56,634 nt of DNA from Firmicutes bacterium UBA3738 (GTDB lineage: Bacteria > Bacillota > Clostridia > Peptostreptococcales > Anaerovoracaceae). Both the position numbers and the translations under genes were made by a program. How positions within the stretch are numbered: the stretch's first letter is position 1; every line of letters begins with the position of its first letter. Shown here piece after piece: positions 32,765-41,059 of this stretch. The DNA lies in the NCBI GenBank assembly GCA_002372505.1, contig DFGY01000004.1, positions 1-56,634 of the forward strand, in the 5' to 3' direction. The notes under the pieces are model-generated. The model saw only the letters and a list, made by a program, of their open reading frames with translations. It was not told the DNA's origin and made no database searches.

Positions 32765-33676
32765 ATGTCAAAGCAAAGAAAGAAAAGCCGCAAAGTCATA
32801 ATCCCGAATCAATCCGATGTGAAGGGAAACAATCTAGACGGAGCGCACGTGAACCGCCAGTATAAAGATAGATTGTTCAAGTTCCTGTTTGGCAGCGAGG
32901 AGCGCAAAGAGAACACCCTGGCTTTGTACAACGCCATTAACGGAACTGAATATACCAATGTGGATGATCTGACCATAACAACCCTGGACGATTTCATATA
33001 CATCGACATGAAAAACGATGTATCATTCTTGGTGGCTGACGAAATGGATCTCATGGAGCAGCAGAGCACCTGGAATCCCAACATGCCTCTCCGAGGTCTA
33101 ATATACTTCGGCAGACTATATAAAGCCTATGCAAAAACAAGAAATCTAGACATCTACGGCCGCGCCCGGATTTCTTTACCCACCCCGAAATACGTGGTAT
33201 TATACAATGGAAGGGAACATCGAAAAGAGGAAGAAATCAGGCTTTCCGATCTGTACGAAGGTACAGGCAATGTCGAGGTAATCGCAAAAGTAATCGATAT
33301 AAACTACGAGGACGGAAAGGCTATATTGGAACACTGTAAAATACTCGGAGAATATTCGAAATTTGTCGCAACCATGCGAACCAACATGGATGCCGGAATG
33401 AGCGCAGAAGAGGCAGCAAGCGCAACAGTCGACAAATGCATCGAAGAAGGAATACTCCGAGACATATTGATAAAGCACAAAACGGAGGTGACGGGGATGT
33501 TATTTACGGAATTCGACCAGGAGCAATATGATAACAATCGGCGAAAAGAAGGATATGAAGAAGGTGAAATGGCTGAACGAATTAGGATTGTCACGAGAAT
33601 GAAGGCTCAAGGAATGTCACTCGTGGAGATATCTGAGCTGACAGGCCTGAGCAAAGAGCAAGTAGAAGAGATATAA
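32765..33676 (+). CDS. Rpn family recombination-promoting nuclease, copy 2
   Basis: A 303-residue PD-(D/E)XK nuclease, almost identical to copy 1 over the first ~265 residues and in the ~110 nt upstream; only scattered substitutions are seen (N to D in VIDINYED, T to A in NMDAGM, A to T in KHKTEV). The active-site Asp and Glu-x-Gln are kept. The C-terminus differs (EGEMAERIRIVTRMKAQGMSLVEISELTGLSKEQVEEI) and lacks the long EG repeats. RBS GGGAGGTA. The same internal ribosome site and start occur at 33484-33499. Confidence 0.88.
   Translation: MSKQRKKSRKVIIPNQSDVKGNNLDGAHVNRQYKDRLFKFLFGSEERKENTLALYNAINGTEYTNVDDLTITTLDDFIYIDMKNDVSFLVADEMDLMEQQSTWNPNMPLRGLIYFGRLYKAYAKTRNLDIYGRARISLPTPKYVVLYNGREHRKEEEIRLSDLYEGTGNVEVIAKVIDINYEDGKAILEHCKILGEYSKFVATMRTNMDAGMSAEEAASATVDKCIEEGILRDILIKHKTEVTGMLFTEFDQEQYDNNRRKEGYEEGEMAERIRIVTRMKAQGMSLVEISELTGLSKEQVEEI
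33484..33676 (+). CDS. Candidate internal Rpn-S protein in copy 2
   Basis: GGAGGTGA at 33484-33491 with ATG at 33497 (eight nt from the end of GGAGG) would give a 59-residue C-terminal protein. Start and site match copy 1, while most of the encoded C-terminus differs, as expected if each nuclease has its own cognate inhibitor. Inference by analogy with enteric rpn genes. Confidence 0.55.
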
Positions 33677-33945
33677 GAGGATTGAGGTGACGGGGATGTG
33701 TCTGTAAAGACACAAAACAAATACCGGGAATGTACTAAAAACAAAACACAAATCCTGACTTCGATATAGGAATGTGTATATACAGAACAAACAGAGCGGC
33801 GAACGGAAGCCGCTCTTGTTGTAATTTCAACTTCCACGCCGCCCATAATGTCGCGACACAAAAGTACATCCAAGTCAAGACCAAGCAAAAGATAAAAGAT
33901 AAGACTCGGGAATATAGTGGTGAGTGGACAGGGAGCCCGGAGAGA
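33677..33945 (+). repeat. Rpn 3' module C
   Basis: Complete module after rpn copy 2: GTGTCTGTAAAGACAC, ATGTACTAAAAACAAAACAC segment, terminator AGAGCGGC (33793-33800)/GCCGCTCT (33809-33816) plus TTGTT, AATGTCGCGACAC tail to GTGAGTGGACAGGGAGCCC. A broken REP-A relic (GAAACGCTGTGAAACGC) follows. Rest of 33946-34075 holds two TATAAT boxes (34002, 34013) for the next operon. Confidence 0.8.
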
Positions 33946-34075
33946 AACGCTGTGAAACGCGAATCGTGCCGGGAGCACAATCGCAAAGCCAGCAATAGCA
34001 GTATAATAATGATATAATTAGATCAACCGATGATGGCGGTGCAGGGCAGAGGAAGATGCAAGGAGGAGAAATGAA

Positions 34076-34885
34076 ATGTATGGAGCGATAATTGGAGATA
34101 TAGTCGGTAGCGTTTACGAGCGGCACAGCACAAAGGACAAGTACTTCGAGCTTTTCGGCAAGGGCTGCAGATTCACCGACGACACGACCATGACCATCGC
34201 AGTCGCCGAAGCCTGCCTCATGCCCCTAGGGCTGATGGACATTAATGATATTTACGGCACTTTCGCTTCCTGTATAAAGAAGTGGGGAAGGAAGTATCCC
34301 AATGCCGGATACGGCAGAAGGTTCAGCGATTGGCTCATGTCCAACGACGACGAGCCGTACAACAGTTATGGGAATGGTTCCGCCATGCGGGTTTCGCCCA
34401 TAGGGTGGAAGTATTGCGAAGGGCCGATGTCTTCTGGTGACATGGCAATAATGTCAGCGGCTGTCACCCACAATCACCCGGAAGGAATGAAAGGCGCAGC
34501 GGCAGTAGCGGCAGCAATCACCATGGCCTACCTGGGCGAGACGAAGAATCAAATCCGAGATTACATCGAGAAGGAATATGAATACGACCTTAGCCGCACC
34601 TGCGATAACATCCGCCCGAGTTACCAGTTTGACGTAAGCTGCCAGGGCTCAGTCCCCGAAGCAATTATCGCCTTCCTTGATGCGAACAACTTCGAGGAAG
34701 CAGTGCGAAACGCCGTTTCCCTGGGCGGTGATGCCGACACCCAGGCGGCAATAGCAGGCTCAATAGCCGAAGCATACTACGGAATCCCCCAGCGCCTCAT
34801 AAACAAAGCCAACGAATACATCCCCGGAGAGATGAAAGCAGTCCTGAATAAGTTTTACAAAAAATACGTGTGGAAGCGGAAGTAG
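34076..34885 (+). CDS. ADP-ribosylglycohydrolase family protein
   Basis: A 269-residue DraG/ADP-ribosylglycohydrolase. MYGAIIGDIVGSVYE with the first metal Asp, FTDDTTMTIAVAEA (the T-D-D metal motif), SYGNGSAMRVSPIGW, THNHPEGMKGA and VSLGGDADTQAAIAGSIAEAYYG (G-G-D-x-D-T metal motif). All dinuclear Mg ligands are present, so it should be active in removing ADP-ribose from proteins, DNA or small molecules. RBS AAGGAGGAG. First gene of a tight four-gene set with Sel1, J-like and HIRAN proteins. Confidence 0.9.
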   Translation: MYGAIIGDIVGSVYERHSTKDKYFELFGKGCRFTDDTTMTIAVAEACLMPLGLMDINDIYGTFASCIKKWGRKYPNAGYGRRFSDWLMSNDDEPYNSYGNGSAMRVSPIGWKYCEGPMSSGDMAIMSAAVTHNHPEGMKGAAAVAAAITMAYLGETKNQIRDYIEKEYEYDLSRTCDNIRPSYQFDVSCQGSVPEAIIAFLDANNFEEAVRNAVSLGGDADTQAAIAGSIAEAYYGIPQRLINKANEYIPGEMKAVLNKFYKKYVWKRK

Positions 34886-34913
34886 TCCCACATTTTACGA
34901 GGAGGTGTGAGTT

Positions 34914-35267
34914 ATGGAGATTTATGAGGCGAGACGGATTGCGGAAAAGTATTATTTCAAACCGACTCTTACTGAAGAAGATGAGGCTTTCATGATGATT
35001 GAGGCGTTGGAGTATTTGATTGCGGAAACCAAGGATCCGGATTACATGGCTGACCTTGGCGGATATTACTACGAGAAAAAGGATTACGACCTGGCGCTTA
35101 AATATTATGAAATGGCGGATAGCTACGGTCATTCCTGGGCGCTGGAGGGGCTGGGGTATATCTGGTACTACGGCCGGACGGGGCAGCGCGACTACGAGAA
35201 AGCGTTTAAGTACTATTCCAAAGCGGCGAAGAATGGCTACATGCGGTCGGAGATGAAGGTGGCTTAA
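34914..35267 (+). CDS. Small Sel1/TPR-like repeat protein
   Basis: A 117-residue alpha-solenoid protein. Three Sel1/TPR-like units: around 40-62 (DPDYMADLGGYYYEKKDYDL), 62-98 (ALKYYEMADSYGHSWALEGLGYIWYYGRTG) and 98-117 (YEKAFKYYSKAAKNGYMRSE). It ends abruptly in the middle of a fourth unit, so it may be a short adaptor or a truncated form. Sel1 repeats mediate protein-protein contacts. RBS GGAGGTG; one nt separates it from the next gene. Confidence 0.75.
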   Translation: MEIYEARRIAEKYYFKPTLTEEDEAFMMIEALEYLIAETKDPDYMADLGGYYYEKKDYDLALKYYEMADSYGHSWALEGLGYIWYYGRTGQRDYEKAFKYYSKAAKNGYMRSEMKVA

Positions 35268-35268
35268 C

Positions 35269-36033
35269 ATGGAAGTTGTAAAAGTCAAAAACATAACTTA
35301 CGCAAAATATGAAGAGGTGCTCCTCAGGCGGGACAGTCTGCAGAAAGAGGCGGAGCAGTATCAACATGAGTACATCAGAATCTTCGGCGACCTTATCCTG
35401 GAGTCCTACAGCCTGAAGGTGGAATGCATAAAGAAAAAGAAAATGATTACTTACTGCCAGCTACAGATAAACCGCGGGCGGCCAATTAGCCAGGCGGAGC
35501 TGACGGCGTACATCGAGAAGGAAATGATGGAATACGAGGCAGAGCTGAAAAGCATGGCCATGGACGTACAGCTGGCCAAGAGGGCCGAGAAAATTTCCCC
35601 GGCGGAAGTGCACCGAATAAAGAAAATTTATCACGCCCTGGTGAAGCTCATCCATCCGGACATGCACCCGGAGCTGGCAGAAGACGAAATTATAAAAGAT
35701 TACTGGCAGAGAATAGTAATCGCTTACCGCCACAATCATTTAGAGGAAATGGAAGAACTGGATCTGCTGGTGCGCAGCTACCTGGACGATAAGGGCATAC
35801 AGCCTCAGGACATCAATGTGGAAGGAATTGAAGAAAAAATAAAGGCGGTGGAGGAGCAAATCGAGAAAATCCTCACGACCAATCCATACCTGTACAAGCT
35901 CATTCTGGATGATGAAGAGGAATCCCGCAGCGTCAAACAATCCTACAAAGGCGAAATCGAAGCTTTCAAAAAATACTCTGCGCAGTTGGATGACGTACTG
36001 GCCGCGTTTGAAGTGAAGGAGATGTTATCATGA
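35269..36033 (+). CDS. J-domain-like coiled-coil protein
   Basis: A 254-residue protein. Two coiled-coil stretches (10-60, 85-120) precede a J-domain-like segment at ~115-165: VHRIKKIYHALVKLIHPDMHPEL with the HPD tripeptide, then DYWQRIVIAYRHNHLEEMEEL. The C-terminal ~80 residues are again helical (IEEKIKAVEEQIEKI). HPD is the motif by which J-proteins trigger Hsp70/DnaK ATP hydrolysis, so it may recruit DnaK. Overlaps the HIRAN gene by four nt. Confidence 0.7.
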   Translation: MEVVKVKNITYAKYEEVLLRRDSLQKEAEQYQHEYIRIFGDLILESYSLKVECIKKKKMITYCQLQINRGRPISQAELTAYIEKEMMEYEAELKSMAMDVQLAKRAEKISPAEVHRIKKIYHALVKLIHPDMHPELAEDEIIKDYWQRIVIAYRHNHLEEMEELDLLVRSYLDDKGIQPQDINVEGIEEKIKAVEEQIEKILTTNPYLYKLILDDEEESRSVKQSYKGEIEAFKKYSAQLDDVLAAFEVKEMLS

Positions 36034-36422
36034 GTACAGATATTACAATAAAGAAAACCGAGCTCATAGACGCCATAGAAGAAAAATCCATAGGCGAGAT
36101 CATCAAACCTCTGGTGACCGAAATCCACCTGTTCGACACCCACATAGCCGGCACCACCTACCTGAAAGACAAGGCACCCATAGACGAAGCCGCCACCGGC
36201 GACAAGGTTACCCTGCGCCGCGAAGACAACAAATACGACGAAAAGGCAATCCTGGTGCTGGACAGCCAAGGCAGAAAAATGGGCTACATCCCGGAAAAGG
36301 ACAACCTGATTTTCTCTCGCCTCATGGACGCCGGCAAACTACTCATTGGAAAAGTCGGCACCATCGAACACCACGGCTCATTTACCAAAATCAGCATAGG
36401 CATATATCTAGTCGACTATTAA
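36030..36422 (+). CDS. HIRAN domain protein
   Basis: A 130-residue protein. After a ~30-residue lead the HIRAN fold is seen: IHLFDTHIAGTTYLKD, GDKVTLRREDNKYDEKAILVLD, GRKMGYIPEKDNLIFSRLMDAGK, and IGKVGTIEHHGSFTKISIGIYL. HIRAN domains bind 3' ends of ssDNA or damaged/stalled forks in HLTF; bacterial stand-alone forms are of unknown role. Last gene of the ADPRG operon; a REP-A copy follows. Confidence 0.85.
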   Translation: MSTDITIKKTELIDAIEEKSIGEIIKPLVTEIHLFDTHIAGTTYLKDKAPIDEAATGDKVTLRREDNKYDEKAILVLDSQGRKMGYIPEKDNLIFSRLMDAGKLLIGKVGTIEHHGSFTKISIGIYLVDY

Positions 36423-36431
36423 GATGACGGA

Positions 36432-36462
36432 GCGTTTCACAGGGACAGGCTTTCTGAAACGC
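36432..36462 (-). repeat. REP-A dispersed repeat
   Basis: GCGTTTCACAGGGACAGGCT plus TTCTGAAACGC, ten nt after the HIRAN stop. Confidence 0.85.
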
Positions 36463-36608
36463 CCTGTCCACTTGACTCTTGGATTGTATTTGTTGCGGGA
36501 ATAAAGGAGAAGTAAAATTACTGTAGCAAGTAAAGCGACAGTAAAAATAAATTAATACAGTAAAAACAAGTAAAGGAATAGTAAAAAAAGGTCAACACAT
36601 TTAGTTTT

Positions 36609-36973
36609 TTGTAATGTAAAGACACAAAACAACTACCGGGAATGTACTAAAATCAAAACACAAATCCAGACTCCGATATAGGAACGTGTATATACAGGAC
36701 ATACAGAGCGGCAATCACATGCCGCTCTTGTTGTAATTTCAACGCTCGCGCAGCAAGCAATGTCGCGACACAAAAGTACCTCCTCATCAAGACCAGGCAA
36801 AAGATAAAAGCCAAGACCCTAGAATATAGCGGTGAGTGGACAGGGAAGCCCAGAGCGTTTCACAGGGACAGATTTTCTGTTTCACTGATGAAGTATGCCG
36901 CGAATAAACAAGAAATTAATGCGGATATACGCAAAAATTCTTTGTAACACAAAGCCTGTCCCTGTGAAACGCC
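36609..36973 (+). repeat. Rpn 3' module D (solo, extended)
   Basis: Same order as module B: GTAAAGACAC, ATGTACTAAAATCAAAACAC, hairpin AGAGCGGC (36705-36712)/GCCGCTCT (36721-36728), AATGTCGCGACAC tail, then a minus REP-A (36855-36885), the TGATGAAGTATGCCGCGAAT segment and a plus REP-A (36944-36972). No rpn nearby. These are the last REP-A copies in the window; upstream 36480-36600 is AT-rich with short GTAAA repeats. Confidence 0.8.
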
Positions 36974-37028
36974 CGTGTTACGCTCGCGTTCTCTCAGGGG
37001 CTACAGACTGATATTACAGATGGAAATA

Positions 37029-38162
37029 CTATATTATTAATTCTCTAATTATAAGTTTTCCAGAGAATCGTAAAAGATTAATAAGAATATGTTGATTAGA
37101 ATTACTAACGTATTCTTCGTAGTAGTTAATCAATTTATAAACTGAATCGGCATAATCATCTCTTATTGAGGTGGCTTTGTTTTCATCGTATATCCTATAT
37201 AGAAATTCTATGCTACCCATTTTTTCAACTTCAAAAGTATTGAATTTTAGCTTAGTGAATAAGTAGTTGAAATAATCATAATCCATCTCGTTCAAAGAGT
37301 GACCAAAGACGATGGCATGTGTAATGACTTCTGAATTCCAATCAGTGGATTGATTTAAGTTATGAGTGTCTTGGGATATTCTTCTTGAGGTTTTAGTAAA
37401 GCATTTAAGAGCGGGGTTATTACTTTCCTCCTCATAAGTAAGGTCAATACCAAAAATGGGATGAGATGTATCTCCGTTTATATGCCGAAGTTGAACTATC
37501 GAGTTTGGGATGCTTGAATAATTAAATGAATCTACCGATAGTTTCTCTGTTGAATCGGTTATTATGCTAATGAGCTTGAAGGCTTTAATTATATAGTCGC
37601 TTGATTTTGTTTCAGACAGAATATACTTTCCAAAAGATATCTCGAATTTTTTTAGTTCGTTCAATAGCCATTCATAAAAAGAATTTTCATTATATAGAGT
37701 TGGGTCTTGCAGATACGACAAATACGTAACCATTATTTTTGTCGCAACGGAATCAGCGGTGACAAAATAATTTCGGGGCAACTGATCCCCAAGCATATGT
37801 TTCAATATAAAAAACACCCTCTTCCAAGAAAAGTTTAGGTTTTTTCCAAAATTAATTTTGTCAACTAATGTATCATGTATCAGTCTTTCGATATCGCACC
37901 AATTTCGATTTGTGTGTGTTTCTTGGTCGTTATTATAATGAGCTTCTGCACAAAAGAGTAAATCCCAACAATTAAAATTACAATTGTGGATGTCTTTATA
38001 CGCGATGCTCATAGTTTTTTCGTATTTTTCTATTATCGCATTGACAGATGAACGTGTTTCACTATAATAATCTGAATTAAAAAAATCGGAATAACTCGTT
38101 TTAGCATTGGATGTTAGATCAAATCCATTTCCTATAACTAGCAGTTTGGATGAACCATTCAT
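37029..38162 (-). CDS. AbiH family abortive infection protein
   Basis: A 377-residue AbiH homologue. KLLVIGNGFDLTSNAKTSYSDFF at the N-terminus (the G-N-G-F-D motif) and THAIVFGHSLNEMDYDYFNYLF near the C-terminus are the family signatures. AbiH from lactococci aborts phage infection by an unsettled mechanism. AT-richer than the DNA to the left. RBS GAGGAGAG. Divergent from the DpnII-type restriction-modification genes, so the two defence units share one intergenic region. Confidence 0.88.
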   Translation of the reverse strand: MNGSSKLLVIGNGFDLTSNAKTSYSDFFNSDYYSETRSSVNAIIEKYEKTMSIAYKDIHNCNFNCWDLLFCAEAHYNNDQETHTNRNWCDIERLIHDTLVDKINFGKNLNFSWKRVFFILKHMLGDQLPRNYFVTADSVATKIMVTYLSYLQDPTLYNENSFYEWLLNELKKFEISFGKYILSETKSSDYIIKAFKLISIITDSTEKLSVDSFNYSSIPNSIVQLRHINGDTSHPIFGIDLTYEEESNNPALKCFTKTSRRISQDTHNLNQSTDWNSEVITHAIVFGHSLNEMDYDYFNYLFTKLKFNTFEVEKMGSIEFLYRIYDENKATSIRDDYADSVYKLINYYEEYVSNSNQHILINLLRFSGKLIIRELII

Positions 38163-38380
38163 TTTTCTCTCCTCGATTTACTTTGACGTCAAAACAAAAT
38201 AGTAGCTTGATTGAATTCCAAGACACACTTGTGTTGAAACCTGAAGTTAGTGCTTGTAATTTACGAAGTTGTATCAATTATAATTTTAGCATTGTCGCTA
38301 ATAAGGAACAAGTTGCTATTACGTTAAACGAAAATTTATCATTGAAGAAAACGGTTGCTCGATTAATCGATAGGATATTA

Positions 38381-38389
38381 TGGTATAAT
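38381..38389 (+). promoter_or_regulatory. Extended -10 of the restriction-modification operon
   Basis: TGGTATAAT, 33 nt before the first methyltransferase. No good -35. The region 38163-38422 otherwise holds only a weak frame (38150-38392) that I do not trust. Confidence 0.5.
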
Positions 38390-38422
38390 TGACCAAAGGA
38401 CAGAAAGATTAAACGAATAAAA

Positions 38423-39268
38423 ATGGCAAATACAAATAAGAAATATGAACTTTCGCCCTTTGTGAAATGGGCAGGAGGGAAAAAGCAACTTTTAGAAAAA
38501 TTGATGCATTATGCACCGGATAGTTTTGAAAGGTACTATGAACCGTTCATCGGAGGAGGTGCATTCCTTTTTGAATTACAGCCGGAGAAGGCTATTATAA
38601 ACGATGTTAATGAGCAGCTGCTGAATATATATAAGTGTCTAAAAACAGATGCTGATGCGCTAATTGCTGAAATTCGCAAATTGGATTCTGTGGATTGTGA
38701 TAAAGAAAGATATTATAACTTGCGAGATGTTTTTAATGATAAAATCAGCAATCGGAGTTTAGACATAGAATGTGCGGCGTTAATGATTTGGATAAATAAG
38801 CATTGTTTCAATGGCTTGTACCGTGTTAATTCAAAAGGATTATTTAATGTCCCGTATAATAACAAGAAAGCGGGTAAGTCCATGAATGAGGACAACCTTA
38901 GAAATATTGGAAAGTATTTAGCGGAAAATGATATTGAAATAACACAGGGGGACTTTGAATCAGCTTGCAAAAGTGCTAAAGCTGGTGACTTTGTTTATTT
39001 TGATTCCCCATATATTCCTGAAAGTGAAACTGCTAGTTTTACTGATTATACAAAAGATGGTTTCACATATGAAGATCATGAACGCCTCGCTGTTTTGTTT
39101 TCAGAGTTAGATTCTCGCGGGGTAAAAGTTATGCTGAGTAACAATAATGTTCCATTGGTATATGAACTATATGATGGATATGTTATTAATCCGGTAGATG
39201 CCAAGCGAAGTATCAATAGTGATGCCTCAAACAGATTTGGGAAGGAAGTAATAATTACTAACTACTAA
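38423..39268 (+). CDS. dpnM: DpnM-type DNA adenine methyltransferase (GATC)
   Basis: A 281-residue D12-class N6-adenine methyltransferase. SPFVKWAGGKKQLLEKL (motif X/I), YYEPFIGGGAFLFEL, INKHCFNGLYRVNSKGLFNVPY, and motif IV at ~188 YFDSPYIPESETASFTDYT. The family usually has DPPY; here it is DSPY. Similarity in size and blocks to M1.DpnII predicts GATC specificity. First gene of a three-gene DpnII-type cassette; the next gene starts two nt after its stop. Confidence 0.9.
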   Translation: MANTNKKYELSPFVKWAGGKKQLLEKLMHYAPDSFERYYEPFIGGGAFLFELQPEKAIINDVNEQLLNIYKCLKTDADALIAEIRKLDSVDCDKERYYNLRDVFNDKISNRSLDIECAALMIWINKHCFNGLYRVNSKGLFNVPYNNKKAGKSMNEDNLRNIGKYLAENDIEITQGDFESACKSAKAGDFVYFDSPYIPESETASFTDYTKDGFTYEDHERLAVLFSELDSRGVKVMLSNNNVPLVYELYDGYVINPVDAKRSINSDASNRFGKEVIITNY

Positions 39269-39269
39269 T

Positions 39270-40058
39270 ATGAAAGAAATAATAGAAAACATCAAAGAGC
39301 CATATTATGAAACTGAGTCAGAGGTCTTGCTTCTTGGCGATGCCTTTGAACTTTTAGATATGCTTAAAGAAGAATCAGTAGATATGATTTTTGCCGATCC
39401 ACCTTATTTTCTTAGTAATGACGGCATTACTTGTAAAGGTGGCAGAATGGTTTCTGTCAATAAGGGAAATTGGGACAAAATAGACTCTGTAGAAAGCAAG
39501 CACGAGTTCAACCGTTTATGGATTAGGGCCTGCAAAAAGGTTCTAAAGAAAAACGGGACAATATGGGTTAGTGGAACACTTCATAATATCTATAGTGTAG
39601 GGATGGCATTAGAGCAAGAAGGTTTCAAAATATTGAACAACATCACATGGCAAAAAACCAATCCACCTCCGAATCTTGCCTGCAGGTGCTTCACGCATAG
39701 CACTGAAACAATTTTATGGGCAAGAAAGGATGATGCTAAAGCCAAACATTTATTTAATTATGAACTGATGAAAGAAATAAATGAAGGCAAACAAATGAAA
39801 GATGTGTGGACAGGTAGTCTTACTCCGCCGAAAGAAAAGAAAAATGGTAAGCATCCGACACAAAAGCCAATTTATCTTTTAGAAAGGATAATACAATCAT
39901 CTACGTCCGAAGGCGATATTGTGCTAGATCCTTTTTGCGGCAGTTCTACAACAGGTGTGGCAGCAAAACAGCTAAAAAGAAAATACATTGGCATTGATAA
40001 TGAAGAGGAATACATGGAACTTTCTAAACTTAGATTGGAGGAACAGAGGAATGAGTAG
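39270..40058 (+). CDS. dpnA: DpnA-type second DNA adenine methyltransferase
   Basis: A 262-residue beta-class methyltransferase. Motif IV comes early (MIFADPPYFLSNDG, ~47-60), WVSGTLHNIYSVG, the target region NPPPNLACRCFTHSTETILW, KHPTQKPIYLLERII, then motif I DPFCGSSTTGVAAKQLKRKYIGID. The order IV then I marks the beta class. In DpnII systems this second enzyme can also methylate single-stranded DNA and protects incoming DNA. Overlaps the nuclease gene by eight nt. Confidence 0.92.
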   Translation: MKEIIENIKEPYYETESEVLLLGDAFELLDMLKEESVDMIFADPPYFLSNDGITCKGGRMVSVNKGNWDKIDSVESKHEFNRLWIRACKKVLKKNGTIWVSGTLHNIYSVGMALEQEGFKILNNITWQKTNPPPNLACRCFTHSTETILWARKDDAKAKHLFNYELMKEINEGKQMKDVWTGSLTPPKEKKNGKHPTQKPIYLLERIIQSSTSEGDIVLDPFCGSSTTGVAAKQLKRKYIGIDNEEEYMELSKLRLEEQRNE

Positions 40059-41001
40059 GGATTTCAACAAGTGGCTAAATACTATGAGAATGAGCATAAA
40101 TAGGTATGATTATTATGTTGATTTCCAGAAGGTATATAAAAACACTAATGAAATAAAAGTAGAATTAAACATTCTTAATTCGCTCATTGGTTCAGCTGAT
40201 ATAGCGGATGATTTCCGTACTTTACTCAAAACCTATCCAAACATCATAAGAGTAATGCCGATATTGCTTGCGAAGCGAGAGTCTGAAATATACTGCCAAG
40301 ATGAAAAAGGTGGATTCTTGTATGATTTTGCATATGATGCAAATCAAAAAATGGACAATGAAGTCATTGAGCGATACGTTTACTTTATGGACAAAACGGG
40401 CCTGTTCGAATTATTGGAAAAGCATATAATTAACAACTTAGTTGATTATGTGATGGGAGTAGAAACAGGCTTAGATAGTAATGGCCGCAAAAATCGTGGT
40501 GGACATCAAATGGAAGATCTGGTTGAGGAGTATATAAAAAAGGCTAGGATAGAATATTATAAAGAAATGTATTTGCATGATATAGAAAAGAAATGGGGAG
40601 TAGATTTATCTGCAATATCTGCGCAAGGGACAACTACTAAACGATGGGATTTTGTAGTCAAGACATCGGAAAAAGTATTTTTGATAGAAACAAATTTTTA
40701 TTCAAGTGGCGGTTCGAAGTTAAATGAAACTGCAAGAAGTTATAAGATGATTGCAGAGGAGACGGAAAATATAGATGGCGTGGACTTTATGTGGATTACA
40801 GACGGAGGCGGCTGGCGTTTAGCTAAAAGAAATCTGCAGGAAACGTTTAACGCTATGGAGTATCTGTATAATATCGCGGATTTGGAAAGAGGAACGTTCA
40901 ACGAATTGTTTTTAGGAAATGGCATGGAAGGTTATTCTGCAACATATAATACATACGTAGTTGCAGAAAACAAAAGTGAATATTCATCCAAAGAGAAATA
41001 A
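40051..41001 (+). CDS. DpnII/MboI-type restriction endonuclease (GATC)
   Basis: A 316-residue type II endonuclease of the DpnII family. Catalytic stretch GTTTKRWDFVVKTSEKVFLIETNFYSSGGSK split: WDF supplies the Asp and ETN the Glu-x-Asn of a PD-(D/E)XK variant; LNETARSYKMI follows as in DpnII. Target GATC is inferred from family and from the paired methyltransferases. Start 40051 (GAGGAACAGAGG upstream) overlaps the second methyltransferase, so its translation is coupled to protection. Confidence 0.9.
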   Translation: MSRDFNKWLNTMRMSINRYDYYVDFQKVYKNTNEIKVELNILNSLIGSADIADDFRTLLKTYPNIIRVMPILLAKRESEIYCQDEKGGFLYDFAYDANQKMDNEVIERYVYFMDKTGLFELLEKHIINNLVDYVMGVETGLDSNGRKNRGGHQMEDLVEEYIKKARIEYYKEMYLHDIEKKWGVDLSAISAQGTTTKRWDFVVKTSEKVFLIETNFYSSGGSKLNETARSYKMIAEETENIDGVDFMWITDGGGWRLAKRNLQETFNAMEYLYNIADLERGTFNELFLGNGMEGYSATYNTYVVAENKSEYSSKEK

Positions 41002-41059
41002 TGTTAGTTTGAATAATAATTGTACACATATGGATGGATTGTTAGAGGAGGCATAGAGA

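Noticed and set aside
29507..33676. Composite transposon with Rpn as transposase
   Set aside because: Rpn is annotated as putative transposase in databases, but no terminal inverted repeats or target duplications could be defined; only REP-A borders the unit. Treated as a nuclease with repeat modules.
38150..38392. 80-residue ORF between AbiH and the methyltransferase
   Set aside because: No ribosome site, overlaps the divergent AbiH start and the methyltransferase promoter, and no recognisable protein pattern.
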